Origin: Paracoccaceae bacterium
GTDB taxonomy: Bacteria > Pseudomonadota > Alphaproteobacteria > Rhodobacterales > Rhodobacteraceae
NCBI GenBank assembly: GCA_947461435.1
Contig: CANHLE010000004.1
Span: 1-64,000, forward strand
Length of the DNA: 64,000 nt
Direction: 5' to 3'
Position numbers and translations under genes: made by a program. The notes below the pieces were generated by a model. The model saw only the letters and a list, made by a program, of their open reading frames with translations, did no database searches and was not told the origin of the DNA. Every line of letters starts with the position of its first letter. Position 1 is the stretch's first letter. Below, piece after piece: positions 9,795 to 18,835 of the stretch.

Positions 9795-9871
9795 CAAGGA
9801 TGTCTACGCCGAAGGGTCGGTTTTGGCCAGATGTTGCAAGGGGGGGGAAAGGGCGGATAGACTGCAAGAAA

Positions 9872-10255
9872 ATGAGCGAGGACATGAGCGCAATCGCAAT
9901 TCAACAAATGGCTGACCGCGTGGCAAATCTTTTGGAATCGCGGTTGAAAATTTCCGGCAAAGGGCTTTCGGAAAAATTGAAACGCGGCGGACGAAAGCTG
10001 CCGCGAAAGGTTCGATTGGCAGCCACAAATCTTGCCAACTGGTCAGAGATGTCAAAAAATCCCAAGTTGTACTTGCAACTGGATCAAGAGGCCGTGGCCG
10101 AGGCCTATGATACGTGTTCGCGCCATTTGGGCGGACTGCACAAATGGGACCGACGGCGCGCCGTGGCCGAAAACTGGCTTTTGTCCTTGCTCGGCTCTCT
10201 TGCCGGGGTGGCTCTCGTTTTGGTCCTGATCCTCAAATGGCGCGGCTATATCTGA
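9872..10255 (+). CDS. Conserved-looking hypothetical protein with C-terminal membrane anchor
   Basis: A 127-residue protein with a basic, helical N-terminal two thirds (many K/R, no enzyme motif) and one C-terminal transmembrane helix (about residues 101-122, LLSLLGSLAGVALVLVLIL) ending in KWRGYI. The tail-anchored arrangement puts the basic region in the cytoplasm. Start choice is uncertain: ATG 9872, ATG 9884, or an upstream extension to 9785 that would overlap the hydrolase start. I do not recognise a family. The divergent neighbour is the alpha/beta hydrolase; the convergent neighbour is glyA. Confidence 0.6.
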   Translation: MSEDMSAIAIQQMADRVANLLESRLKISGKGLSEKLKRGGRKLPRKVRLAATNLANWSEMSKNPKLYLQLDQEAVAEAYDTCSRHLGGLHKWDRRRAVAENWLLSLLGSLAGVALVLVLILKWRGYI

Positions 10256-10443
10256 GGTTTCACCGACAACCGCGCAATTGGCGTGACGGTTACGGACAAG
10301 ACATAACTCGGCCAAAGCCGGTTTTGGTAAAGCGAACCCAGTCGCCCCGCCGATGTTCAATCCGGAACGTGGGTTTGCCTTGGCCCTTTAGGTTTTGACC
10401 CCAAGACGTCAGGCGAAACGTTGAAGATGGCGTTGTGGAAATG

Positions 10444-10473
10444 TCAAAGGCCCTGCCGAAACAGGGCCTTTGA
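10444..10473 (-). terminator. Terminator shared by glyA and the convergent unknown gene
   Basis: A 12-bp perfect stem (TCAAAGGCCCTG/CAGGGCCTTTGA) with a 6-nt loop. It sits between two convergent genes, with short T-rich arms on both strands, so it probably works in both directions. Confidence 0.85.
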
Positions 10474-10488
10474 CCATCGTCCGTCAGA

Positions 10489-11775
10489 TTACAGGTTCGG
10501 ATAGATCGGGAAGCGGGCGCAAAGGGCTTCGACCTTGGCCTTGACGGCGGCCTCTACCTCAGCGTTGCCGTCTTCACCGTTGGCGGCAAGGCCGTCAACG
10601 ACTTCGACAATCCATTGGCCAATCATTCTGAACTCTGCCTCCGCAAAGCCGCGCGTGGTGCCGGCGGGCGTGCCCAAACGCACTCCGCTGGTGATCGTCG
10701 GCTTTTCGGTATCAAAAGGGATTCCGTTTTTGTTGCAGGTGATGTGCGCCCGGCCCAAGGCTTTCTCGGTGGCATTACCCTTCACGCCCTTTGGGCGCAA
10801 ATCAACCAGCATCAGATGGGTATCGGTGCCGCCTGTCACGATGTCCAGGCCGCCTTTCATCAGTTGATCCGCCAAGGCCTGCGCATTCTTGATGACCTGG
10901 GCCTGATAGTCTTTGAATTCAGGGCGCAAAGCCTCACCGAAGGCAACGGCTTTGGCCGCGATCACATGCATCAGGGGGCCGCCCTGAATGCCCGGGAAGA
11001 TGGCCGAGTTCATTTTCTTCGCAAGCGCTTCATCATTGCAAAGGATCATCCCGCCGCGTGGGCCCCGCAATGTTTTGTGCGTGGTCGTTGTCGCGACATG
11101 GGCATGCGGAAACGGCGACGGATAATGCCCGGCCGCGATCAGGCCCGCAAAGTGCGCCATATCGACCAGCAGATAAGCCCCAACCGAATCTGCAATCGCG
11201 CGCATCCGGGCGAAATCGATGATGCGCGGAATGGCAGAACCGCCCGCGATGATCATCTTGGGTTTGTGTTCGGTCGCCAGTGCTTGAACCTGGTCATAGT
11301 CGAGCGTCAGATCCTGCTTGCGCACGCCATACTGGATGGCCTTGAACCACTTTCCCGATTGGTTTGGGGCCGCGCCGTGGGTCAAGTGACCACCGGCATC
11401 CAAGGACATGCCCAAAATGGTGTCTCCGGGCTGAAGAAGCGCCTGAAACACACCTTGGTTGGCTTGGCTGCCCGAATTGGGCTGCACATTGGCATAAGAG
11501 CATCCAAACAGCGTACAGGCCCGTTCAATCGCCAGATTTTCTGCGACATCGACGAACTGACAACCACCATAATAACGTTTGCCGGGATATCCCTCGGCGT
11601 ACTTGTTGGTCATCACCGAGCCTTGCGCTTCCATAACAGCGCGGCTGACGATGTTTTCTGACGCGATCAACTCGATCTCGTGGCGCTGACGCCCAAGTTC
11701 CGAGGTGATAGAGCCAAAAAGTTCCGGATCACGGGTCGCAAGGCTTTCGGTAAAGAAACCGGGGGTGGCGGACAT
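10489..11775 (-). CDS. glyA: Serine hydroxymethyltransferase
   Basis: A PLP enzyme interconverting serine and glycine while charging tetrahydrofolate with a one-carbon unit. It is 428 residues, the normal bacterial length. The PLP lysine is in [17 protein letters not shown]; other signatures are [30 protein letters not shown] and [11 protein letters not shown]. An AGGAG ribosome site precedes the ATG. It is transcribed toward the shared terminator at 10444-10473 and is divergent from nadK. It supplies or consumes glycine together with the P-protein at the window start. I looked for a riboswitch-like leader upstream and saw none. Confidence 0.98.
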   Translation of the reverse strand: MSATPGFFTESLATRDPELFGSITSELGRQRHEIELIASENIVSRAVMEAQGSVMTNKYAEGYPGKRYYGGCQFVDVAENLAIERACTLFGCSYANVQPNSGSQANQGVFQALLQPGDTILGMSLDAGGHLTHGAAPNQSGKWFKAIQYGVRKQDLTLDYDQVQALATEHKPKMIIAGGSAIPRIIDFARMRAIADSVGAYLLVDMAHFAGLIAAGHYPSPFPHAHVATTTTHKTLRGPRGGMILCNDEALAKKMNSAIFPGIQGGPLMHVIAAKAVAFGEALRPEFKDYQAQVIKNAQALADQLMKGGLDIVTGGTDTHLMLVDLRPKGVKGNATEKALGRAHITCNKNGIPFDTEKPTITSGVRLGTPAGTTRGFAEAEFRMIGQWIVEVVDGLAANGEDGNAEVEAAVKAKVEALCARFPIYPNL

Positions 11776-11991
11776 GAACGTCTCCTCCAGAGGGTCAAGG
11801 TGGGCCTATTGGCGGTTCTAGGGCAAGGTATGGGTTTGGGAAAGGTCGCAAAGCGACGATATTTGCATGTTCCTGCCGATTATCCGCCAAAGTGCCGTTG
11901 GGCGCCCATAGTCCGACGCAAGCCCTTGAGTTTTCGTCCGCAGGCGGCGATGCTGGATCCCCCGGTTGTTCCCCGGGATGGAGAGAATCCC

Positions 11992-12756
11992 GTGCGCTTT
12001 TCGAAGATCGCCTTTCGAGCCAGCGAAGCCAGTGCCGCGCAAGAAGCCTTAAACGTTTTGTCCAATACCTATGTCGCCGTTCCCGCCGAAGAGGCGGACG
12101 TTGTCGTGGCCCTTGGCGGTGACGGCTTTATGCTGCAAACACTGCATGAGACGCAGAAACTCAAGGTTCCGGTGTACGGAATGAATTGCGGCACAATCGG
12201 GTTTCTTATGAACACCTACTCGGCCGAGGATTTGCTGCTGCGACTAGAGGCGGCCGAAGAAGCAACGATCAACCCCTTGTCCATGAAGGCCACAGACGCC
12301 TCGGGTGTCGTCACCAAGGCGCTTGCCATCAATGAAGTGTCGTTGCTGCGGGCGGGTCCGCAGGCGGCCAAGCTGCGGATCTTCATCGATGGCAAAGAAC
12401 GGATGCCGGAACTGGTCTGCGACGGCGTGCTCATTTCCACGCCCGCGGGATCCACCGCCTATAACTACTCTGCCCACGGCCCGATTATCCCCATCGGATC
12501 CGAGGTGCTTGCCCTGACACCGATGGCCGCCTTTCGGCCCCGCCGCTGGCGCGGTGCGCTTTTGCCCCGAACGGCCGTGGTCAGGATCGAAGTTATCGAT
12601 CCCCAAAAACGGCCGGTTCGGGCCGATGCCGACACGCGCGCGGTGCCCGATGTGGTCTCGGTGGAAATCAAGTCGGAAACCAAGGTTCGCCACCGCATCC
12701 TGTTTGACCCCGGCCATGGTCTGGAGGAACGGTTGATTGTGGAACAATTCGCCTGA
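11992..12756 (+). CDS. nadK: NAD kinase (ATP/polyphosphate-dependent NAD phosphorylation)
   Basis: Makes NADP from NAD. It is 254 residues, matching alphaproteobacterial NadK. The catalytic GGDG motif is at residues 42-45 ([11 protein letters not shown]), with NEVSLLR and the second conserved loop [17 protein letters not shown] following. The start is taken as GTG at 11992 because GGAGAGA (11980-11986) is ideally placed; ATG 11950 and the frame further upstream lack this and add non-conserved residues. The divergent neighbour is glyA. There is no partner gene; NadK is usually a stand-alone housekeeping gene. Confidence 0.94.
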   Translation: MRFSKIAFRASEASAAQEALNVLSNTYVAVPAEEADVVVALGGDGFMLQTLHETQKLKVPVYGMNCGTIGFLMNTYSAEDLLLRLEAAEEATINPLSMKATDASGVVTKALAINEVSLLRAGPQAAKLRIFIDGKERMPELVCDGVLISTPAGSTAYNYSAHGPIIPIGSEVLALTPMAAFRPRRWRGALLPRTAVVRIEVIDPQKRPVRADADTRAVPDVVSVEIKSETKVRHRILFDPGHGLEERLIVEQFA

Positions 12757-12929
12757 TGTTTCGGCACAAAAGGCCTTGGGGCGTTTGGTCGCGCAATAAC
12801 GCTACCGCTGTCCAAACTGCCCCGCTAAGCTCAGGCTGACGGCGGCACAAACGCCGCCCCTCAGGTCGCGCAGATCGGGCCCGATAAGTCTGTTTCGGGG
12901 GCGCAGGTCGACCCCTGCCATGCCCGCCG

Positions 12930-14825
12930 TCAGCCGCCTTTTGCCAATCCCAAGGATTGCAGCGCAAGGGTGATCTCGTCCAGAATGGCAGGGTCATCTA
13001 TCGTCGCAGGCATCTTCCATACGGCCCCATCTGCAATCTTGACCATGGTCCCGCGCAAAATCTTGCCAGACCGGGTTTTGGGCAATCGGTCCACGACGAC
13101 AGCGCGCTTGAAGTCTGCAACCGGGCCGATCTTTTCGCGCATCAACGTGATGCATTCCCTGACCACCTCTGCAGGGTCCCTGGACGCCCCCTTGTTCAAA
13201 CACAAAAAGCCAAGCGGCGATTGACCCTTCAGATCATCGGCAACGCCAATCACGGCGCATTCGGCCACGTCCTTATGACCTGAAAGGACCTCTTCCATGG
13301 CCCCTGTGGACAGCCGATGACCCGCAACGTTGATCACGTCATCCGTGCGCGCCATGATGTAAATATATCCGTCGTCATCAACAAATCCCGCGTCTCCCGT
13401 TTCGTAAAACCCTGGGAAATGAGACAGATAGCTTTTCTTGAACCGATCCTCTGCGTTCCACAGTGTCGGCAAAGTGCCCGGCGGCAAAGGCAGTTTGATC
13501 GCCACGGCCCCCAATGTGCCCGGCGGAACCCCATGGCCCCCTTCATCTAGAATCTGAACATCAAATCCGGGCATGGCCACGGATGGGGATCCGACCTTTA
13601 CGGGCAATGCCTCAATCCCAAGCGGATTGGCCGCGATGGCAAAACCGGTTTCGGTCTGCCACCAATGGTCGATCACAGGAACTTTGATATGGGTCTGCGC
13701 CCAATGGATCGTATCGGGGTCTGCGCGTTCACCGGCCAGATACAGGGCGTTCAGGCGTGACAAATCAAAGGTTCCCGGCAAAAGGCCGTCAGGGTCTTCG
13801 CGCTTGATCGCGCGCAGGGCAGTTGGTGCCGTGAAGAAGGCGCGCACTTTGTGCTCTTCGATCACGCGCCAGAAGGTGCCCGCATCCGGGGTGCCGACTG
13901 GTTTGCCCTCAAAGACGATCGTCGTGCAGCCCGCGATCAAGGGCGCATAGCAGATGTAGCTGTGGCCGACGACCCAGCCCACATCTGACGCCGCCCAAAA
14001 GACGTCGCCGGGGCCGCAATCATAGATGGCGCGCATCGTCCAATTCAGGGCGACCAAATGCCCGGCCGTCGGGCGGACAACACCCTTTGGCGCCCCCGTC
14101 GTGCCCGAGGTATAAAGAATGTAGGCGGGGTGGTTTCCTGCCACGGATACGCACTCGGCTGGCGCGACCCCATACTGAAAGCTGTGCCAAGCCACATCGC
14201 GGCCCTCTACCAGCGTTGCAACTTCCTGTTCGCGCTGCAAGATGACGCAAAAGGTCGGTTTGTGGTGGGCCATATCGATGGCAGCGTCCAGCAGCGGTTT
14301 GTAATGGACGACCCGCGCAGGCTCAATTCCGCACGAGGCAGCAATAATCGCCTTTGGCGTGCAGTCGTCGATCCGCACGGCCAGTTCGGCCGCAGCAAAA
14401 CCGCCAAACACGACCGAATGAATGGCCCCAAGCCGGGCGCAGGCCAGCATCGCCTCCAAAGCTTCGGGCACCATGGGCATATAAATGATCACCCGGTCGC
14501 CCTTTTCAACACCCTTGGCCCGCAGCGCCCCGGCCAGACGCGCAACCCGCTCTTGCAGCTCGGCAAAGGTGATCACATGCTTGGTGCCGGTCACCGGACT
14601 GTCGTGGATGATCGCGGCCTGCCTGCCGCGGCCCGCAAGAACGTGACGGTCAACAGCATTCCAGCAGGTGTTGACCTGAGCGTCGGTGAACCATTCATAC
14701 AGCGGCGCGCGAGCGTCGTTCAGCGCTTTGGAGGGTTCTGTCGTCCAGTCGATCTGCCGCGCCGCCTCCAACCAAAACGCTTCTGGATCTGCTTGCCAAC
14801 CCGCATAGATTTCACGGTATGCCAT
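12930..14825 (-). CDS. prpE: Propionyl-CoA synthetase (acetyl-CoA synthetase family)
   Basis: An AMP-forming ligase activating propionate to propionyl-CoA. It is 631 residues, starting MAYREIYAGWQADPEAFW as in PrpE proteins. Motifs include the P-loop-like YTSGTTGAPKGVVRP, WWQTETG, YETGDAGFVDDDGYIYIMAR and a C-terminal PKTRSGKILRG whose lysine (about residue 588) is the usual acetylation-controlled site. The ATG at 14825 has a GGGGGAGGG ribosome site; the frame is open 58 codons further upstream but that part is not conserved-looking. The upstream region carries TTTGCAAA motifs (see 14913-15000). It feeds the methylmalonyl-CoA pathway, whose epimerase is at 46373. Confidence 0.94.
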   Translation of the reverse strand: MAYREIYAGWQADPEAFWLEAARQIDWTTEPSKALNDARAPLYEWFTDAQVNTCWNAVDRHVLAGRGRQAAIIHDSPVTGTKHVITFAELQERVARLAGALRAKGVEKGDRVIIYMPMVPEALEAMLACARLGAIHSVVFGGFAAAELAVRIDDCTPKAIIAASCGIEPARVVHYKPLLDAAIDMAHHKPTFCVILQREQEVATLVEGRDVAWHSFQYGVAPAECVSVAGNHPAYILYTSGTTGAPKGVVRPTAGHLVALNWTMRAIYDCGPGDVFWAASDVGWVVGHSYICYAPLIAGCTTIVFEGKPVGTPDAGTFWRVIEEHKVRAFFTAPTALRAIKREDPDGLLPGTFDLSRLNALYLAGERADPDTIHWAQTHIKVPVIDHWWQTETGFAIAANPLGIEALPVKVGSPSVAMPGFDVQILDEGGHGVPPGTLGAVAIKLPLPPGTLPTLWNAEDRFKKSYLSHFPGFYETGDAGFVDDDGYIYIMARTDDVINVAGHRLSTGAMEEVLSGHKDVAECAVIGVADDLKGQSPLGFLCLNKGASRDPAEVVRECITLMREKIGPVADFKRAVVVDRLPKTRSGKILRGTMVKIADGAVWKMPATIDDPAILDEITLALQSLGLAKGG

Positions 14826-14912
14826 GGTATGCCCTCCCCCAGAGACTGCAAAGACTGTTACGCCCTGCGCCCCGAGTCGCGCAAGGTTTTGGCGCGGGGC
14901 GGACTCAAAATG

Positions 14913-15000
14913 TTTGCATAAATTGGGGGTTGGTCCGCGGAAGATTTGCAAACTTGGCCCGAATTGAGGGTTTGTTCGCGAAACGACGGGCTTTTGCAAA
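14913..15000 (-). promoter_or_regulatory. TTTGCAAA-type repeats upstream of prpE, possible short-chain acyl-CoA regulator site
   Basis: Two exact TTTGCAAA copies (14945-14952 and 14993-15000), a near copy TTTGCATA (14913-14920) and a TTCGCGAA palindrome (14975-14982) lie 88-175 bp upstream of prpE. As I recall, the ScfR-type regulator PccR of Rhodobacter sphaeroides uses paired TTTGCAAA sites at propionyl-CoA genes. The spacing here (40 bp between exact copies) differs from a tight pair, so the assignment is tentative. Confidence 0.5.
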
Positions 15001-15003
15001 GTA

Positions 15004-15031
15004 AAGGCCGAACTCTTTCAAGTCCGGCCTT
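15004..15031 (-). terminator. Terminator after the outer-membrane beta-barrel gene
   Basis: An 11-bp stem with one mismatch (AAGGCCGaACT / AGTcCGGCCTT) and a 6-nt loop, ending in TTTACTTT on the minus strand, 27 nt after the gene's stop. It separates the beta-barrel gene from prpE. Confidence 0.8.
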
Positions 15032-15057
15032 CGATCGTCTGGGATTGGCCGAATGTC

Positions 15058-15837
15058 TTAGAAGTGCATGACCAGTGCAGCAGTCACCACCTGAACTTTG
15101 GTGGCCATATCGGCGCTGATGTTGCCGCCGCTCACTGGCACGTCAACCAAAGAATAGGCACCAAAGTCCGTCATGCGGTACTCAAGCTTCAACGAAAGCT
15201 TGTCGCTCAGCCGTGTTTCAATGCCGGCGCCCAGCGTCGTTCCCATCATGGCGAAGTCATAACCGCCAGACGTCACTTCGGTACCGTTCACACTTGCGGC
15301 GTAATCCGCCGTGAATTCGCCGCGCGTTGCACCGGCCAAACCGTAGATCATCGTCGATTCTGACGGAAGAAAGCCCACGCGGGCAAGGCCCGAAACGGTT
15401 TGCGATTGCGTCAGACTATAGCCAAAGTCGACGTCGTCGCTGCCGATCAGGTCAACAGTTTGAAAGCCCGCGTCGTTGGTGATCGACGTGACGGCCCCAT
15501 CAATTTGCACGCCAGCAACCCAATTGCCTTTGACCTGCCGGTCATAGCCAAGGGAAAAGCCTGCACTGCTGCCTTCTGCGCCCAGATCGGGAAGGTTCAG
15601 GTTTAGAACCTCATCTCCGATTGGATCCGTAACAAGCGCGCCGATATCGAAATTGGTATTGCCCCGGCCCAGCGAAACGCCGGCCCATGCGCCATCCCAA
15701 AAGGACTTCTCCGAAGCGGCCGGCGCTGTCACGGCCGGCTCGCTCTCAACTACAGTTGGGCCGCCGGCAAGGGCCGCCGTCGCGCCAAGGGCAAGCTGTG
15801 CCGCAATCAGGGCCATGGGTAGTTTGTAGGTTTGCAT
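15058..15837 (-). CDS. Outer-membrane beta-barrel protein (Omp25/OmpW-like small porin family)
   Basis: A 259-residue protein with a signal peptide (cleavage likely after ALAG, about residues 22-25). A barrel domain of alternating strands follows, rich in glycine and aromatics: WDGAWAGVSLGRGNTNFDIG, GFSLGYDRQVKGNWVAGVQIDG, LKLEYRMTDFG. It ends in phenylalanine, the usual C-terminal signature for outer-membrane assembly. A short linker rich in V/T/A/P precedes the barrel. It is a single-gene unit with its own terminator. The family is common in alphaproteobacteria as an immunogenic Omp25-like barrel; whether it has a channel or structural role cannot be read from the sequence. Confidence 0.85.
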   Translation of the reverse strand: MQTYKLPMALIAAQLALGATAALAGGPTVVESEPAVTAPAASEKSFWDGAWAGVSLGRGNTNFDIGALVTDPIGDEVLNLNLPDLGAEGSSAGFSLGYDRQVKGNWVAGVQIDGAVTSITNDAGFQTVDLIGSDDVDFGYSLTQSQTVSGLARVGFLPSESTMIYGLAGATRGEFTADYAASVNGTEVTSGGYDFAMMGTTLGAGIETRLSDKLSLKLEYRMTDFGAYSLVDVPVSGGNISADMATKVQVVTAALVMHF

Positions 15838-15947
15838 TTGTCTTCTCCGACGTGCCGAAAGTGGCTAAACGTTCACTGAAGGAATGCAATACGAAGCGAA
15901 GATTTCAGCCGCAATCTATCGCTTGGGGACCTGTGACTATCGTTCGT

Positions 15948-18227
15948 CTATCTGTAGTGTGCTACTGGAGTGCCCCCAATTGCCGAGACGTTCAAAAGTC
16001 CACGTGCAGTAATCGAAGGCGTAACAATATGCGCCCGGTTGCCCATACCCATCAGGATTGGACCAACCTCCAGACCGCCCGCCTTCATCTTCAGCATGTT
16101 TCGCGCGGTACTGGCGGCGTCCGTGAAGGCAAAGATCAGAATGTTGGCCGCGCCGGTCAGCCGCGAATTGGGAAAGATGCGCTGGCACAGTTCCGGATCC
16201 AACGCGGCATCAACGTTCATTTCGCCTTCGTATTCAAAGTCGACCTCTCGCGACCCCAAAAGCTCCATCGCTGAGCGCATCCTGCGGCCAGAATCGCTGT
16301 CAAGATTGCCAAAGTTGGAATGACTGCACAGCGCAACCCTTGGCGTAATGCCAAACCGTTTGGCGTGGCGGACAGCACCGCAAACCGTGTCTGCAATCTG
16401 TTCGGGCGTCGGCACGGGGTTGACGGCAGTATCCGCCACGAACAGCGGTCCGTCTTCCTGAATCATCAAGGACAGCGCGCCATGCGGCCGCAGACCGCCG
16501 CGCGCCAAGACCTGACGCACATATTGCAGGTGCCAAAGATACTGACCAAACGTGCCGCAGATCATGCTGTCCGCATCCCCGCGGTGAACGGCAATCGCGG
16601 CAATCGCCGTGGTGTTCGTGCGCATCACGGCGCGGGCAATATCCGGTGTAACGCCCTGCCGCTCCATCAACTCGTGATAGGTCGACCAATAGTTGCGATA
16701 CCGGCTGTCACTTTCGGGATTCACGATTTCAAAATCGCGGTCGGGCCGTATGGGAAGACCCGCACGTTCTGCGCGTGCCGCGATCACATCCGGGCGGCCA
16801 ATCAGGATCGGCTTGACGGTCATCTCTTCAAGCATTGCATTTGCAGCCCGAAGCACACGTTCATCTTCCCCCTCGGCAAAGATGATGCGGCGGGTCGATT
16901 GCCGCGCAGCGTCAAAGACGGGGCGCATGATCAAGGCAGATCGGAAAACCGAACTGTCCAACTTGTGACGATAAGCATCAAGATCCGCAATCGGGCGCGC
17001 CGCCACGCCGGTTTCCATGGCGGCCTTTGCCACCGCGCTGGCGACAACGCCAATCAGACGCGGGTCAAAGGGTTTGGGAATCAGATACTCTGCCCCAAAG
17101 GTCAGTTGCTCACCCTTATAGGCCGCGGCCGCTTCGGCGCTTGTTGTGGCGCGGGCAAGGGCCGCAATCCCCTCGATGCAGGCAAGTTCCATTTCCTTGT
17201 TGATGGTGCTTGCCCCCACATCCAATGCCCCCCGAAAGATAAAGGGAAAGCACAGGACGTTATTGACCTGATTGGGAAAGTCACTGCGACCCGTGGCAAT
17301 GATCGCATCAGGGGCCACGGCGCGAACGGCATCGGGCAGAATTTCCGGCGTGGGATTTGCCAAGGCAAAGATGATTGGCCGTTTTGCCATCTTCAAAACC
17401 ATGTCGGGCGTCAGCACACCCGGACCTGAAAGCCCAAGAAAAAGATCGGCCCCCTCAATCACCTCGTGCAGGCTGGCCGGCACGGATCCTTGCGCATATT
17501 CTTCTTTTTGTGCGGTCATCTGCTCGGTTCTGCCGTTGTAGACCAGACCGGCAAGGTCACACAGCCAGACATTTTCGCGCCTTACGCCCAGCTTCAGCAG
17601 CATGTTCAGGCACGCAATTCCCGCAGCGCCGCCCCCGGTTGAGACGATCTTGATGTCCTTGAACGCCTTGCCCGCCACGTGCAAAGCATTCGTTGCGGCA
17701 GCCCCCACGACAATGGCTGTTCCGTGCTGATCGTCATGAAATACCGGAATCTTCATCCGTTCCCGGCAATATTTTTCAACGATAAAACAGTCGGGCGCCT
17801 TGATGTCCTCCAGATTGATTGCCCCGAATGTCGGTTCAAGCGCGCAGACGATTTGCGCCAGTTTCAACGGGTCAGGTTCGTTCAACTCGATATCAAAACA
17901 GTCGATATTGGCGAATTTCTTGAACAGAACTGCCTTACCCTCCATCACAGGTTTGCTGGCCAAGGCGCCAATGTTGCCCAAACCCAAAACCGCTGTGCCG
18001 TTCGTGACAACCCCAACAAGATTGCCCCGCGACGTATATCGGCTGGCCGTTGCCGGATCGGCTTTTATTTCAAGGCATGCCTCGGCGACGCCGGGCGAAT
18101 AGGCCCGGCTCAGGTCGCGGCCATTGGCCAGCGGCTTTGTCGCCCTGATTTCCAGTTTTCCGGGCTTGGGAAACTCGTGATAATCCAGTGCCGCTTGTTT
18201 GGCGCTGTCGTTCCGTGTCTCGTCCAT
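15948..18227 (-). CDS. maeB: NADP-dependent malic enzyme with C-terminal phosphotransacetylase-like domain
   Basis: Oxidative decarboxylation of malate to pyruvate with NADPH formation. It is 759 residues with the two-part MaeB plan. The malic domain and NAD(P)-binding domain are at about 1-430 (SRAYSPGVAEACLEI, KAPDCFIVEKYCRERMKIPVFHDDQHGTA split across the domain, STGGGAAGIACLNML). A phosphate acetyl/butyryltransferase-like domain follows to the end; in this family it is regulatory and binds acetyl-CoA. ATG at 18227 has an AGGAGGA ribosome site. It is divergent from the nucleoside-salvage operon, with 212 bp between them. Pyruvate/NADPH supply fits growth on C4 acids made from propionate. 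Confidence 0.96.
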   Translation of the reverse strand: MDETRNDSAKQAALDYHEFPKPGKLEIRATKPLANGRDLSRAYSPGVAEACLEIKADPATASRYTSRGNLVGVVTNGTAVLGLGNIGALASKPVMEGKAVLFKKFANIDCFDIELNEPDPLKLAQIVCALEPTFGAINLEDIKAPDCFIVEKYCRERMKIPVFHDDQHGTAIVVGAAATNALHVAGKAFKDIKIVSTGGGAAGIACLNMLLKLGVRRENVWLCDLAGLVYNGRTEQMTAQKEEYAQGSVPASLHEVIEGADLFLGLSGPGVLTPDMVLKMAKRPIIFALANPTPEILPDAVRAVAPDAIIATGRSDFPNQVNNVLCFPFIFRGALDVGASTINKEMELACIEGIAALARATTSAEAAAAYKGEQLTFGAEYLIPKPFDPRLIGVVASAVAKAAMETGVAARPIADLDAYRHKLDSSVFRSALIMRPVFDAARQSTRRIIFAEGEDERVLRAANAMLEEMTVKPILIGRPDVIAARAERAGLPIRPDRDFEIVNPESDSRYRNYWSTYHELMERQGVTPDIARAVMRTNTTAIAAIAVHRGDADSMICGTFGQYLWHLQYVRQVLARGGLRPHGALSLMIQEDGPLFVADTAVNPVPTPEQIADTVCGAVRHAKRFGITPRVALCSHSNFGNLDSDSGRRMRSAMELLGSREVDFEYEGEMNVDAALDPELCQRIFPNSRLTGAANILIFAFTDAASTARNMLKMKAGGLEVGPILMGMGNRAHIVTPSITARGLLNVSAIGGTPVAHYR

Positions 18228-18410
18228 GCCGTCCTCCTGAAAGTAGTTTAGCCTTAAACGATTAAGCTTATCGCACTGCACCGCCGTTTTTGGTCGATCT
18301 TTCGGGGCGTACTTGCAAATCAGGCGTCCTTGGTCCCACTCTTATCAAAACTTCGCGCCAATGGAATTGCCAAGCTGCATTCTGTTTTGCTTGATACCGG
18401 GAAAAAAATC

Positions 18411-18424
18411 TGACCGTATGGTCA
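18411..18424 (+). promoter_or_regulatory. TetR-type operator-like palindrome in front of cdd
   Basis: The 14-bp inverted repeat TGACCGTATGGTCA lies 16 bp upstream of the cdd start, next to GGGAGGCGG. It resembles the TGACCG-NN-CGGTCA class bound by TetR/AcrR regulators. No tetR gene adjoins the operon, so the regulator would act from elsewhere. Confidence 0.5.
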
Positions 18425-18439
18425 AAAAGGGAGGCGGAA

Positions 18440-18835
18440 ATGTCTAGTCTATTGCACGCTGCCACGGCCGTCCGCGAACGCGCCTATGCGCCCTATTCAA
18501 AATTCAAGGTGGGGGCGGCGATCCGCACGCCAACAGGATCTGTTCATGTGGGCTGCAACGTTGAAAACGCGGCCTATCCGCAAGGAACCTGCGCCGAAGG
18601 CGGGGCCATTTCGGCCATGATCGCCGCGGGTGATCTTGAGATTTCAGAAATCCTTGTTATCGCCGATTGCCCATCACCGGTCCCTCCCTGCGGCGGTTGC
18701 CGTCAAAAAATTGCAGAGTTTGCGGCATCTGACGTCAAGGTGACAATGTGCACCACAGCGGGAAAATCCTTGACCATGACCGTGGCCGAACTGTTGCCAG
18801 GCTCGTTTGACGCCTCGTTCATGGACATGCCCTGA
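18440..18835 (+). CDS. cdd: Cytidine deaminase
   Basis: Deaminates cytidine/deoxycytidine to uridine/deoxyuridine. It is 131 residues, the homotetrameric small type. The catalytic pair CAE (C51, E53) is in GTCAEGGAIS, and the other zinc ligands are C84 and C87 in PPCGGCRQ. GGGAGGCGG supports the ATG at 18440. It is the first gene of an operon with single-base overlaps (TGATG) down to upp. Its uridine/deoxyuridine product is a substrate of the next enzyme, so the operon is a catabolic/salvage route for nucleosides. Confidence 0.97.
   Translation: MSSLLHAATAVRERAYAPYSKFKVGAAIRTPTGSVHVGCNVENAAYPQGTCAEGGAISAMIAAGDLEISEILVIADCPSPVPPCGGCRQKIAEFAASDVKVTMCTTAGKSLTMTVAELLPGSFDASFMDMP

Noticed and set aside
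10615..11661. Plus-strand frame of 348 codons opposite glyA
   Set aside because: Antisense shadow of glyA with no ribosome site and no recognisable motif.
11776..11991. Possible riboswitch between glyA and nadK
   Set aside because: I looked for glycine, SAM or tetrahydrofolate aptamer features upstream of glyA and saw no matching stems or core bases. A covariance-model search would decide.
12835..12934. 11-bp inverted repeat GCTGACGGCGG / CCGCCGTCAGC near the prpE stop
   Set aside because: The arms are 78 bp apart and one lies over the prpE stop codon; chance in G+C-rich DNA is likely.
14826..14999. 58-residue N-terminal extension of prpE
   Set aside because: It covers the promoter region with the TTTGCAAA motifs, is not conserved-looking, and the ATG at 14825 has a good ribosome site.
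16320..17429. Plus-strand frame of 369 codons opposite maeB
   Set aside because: Antisense shadow of malic enzyme; composition H/R/G-rich and no family match.
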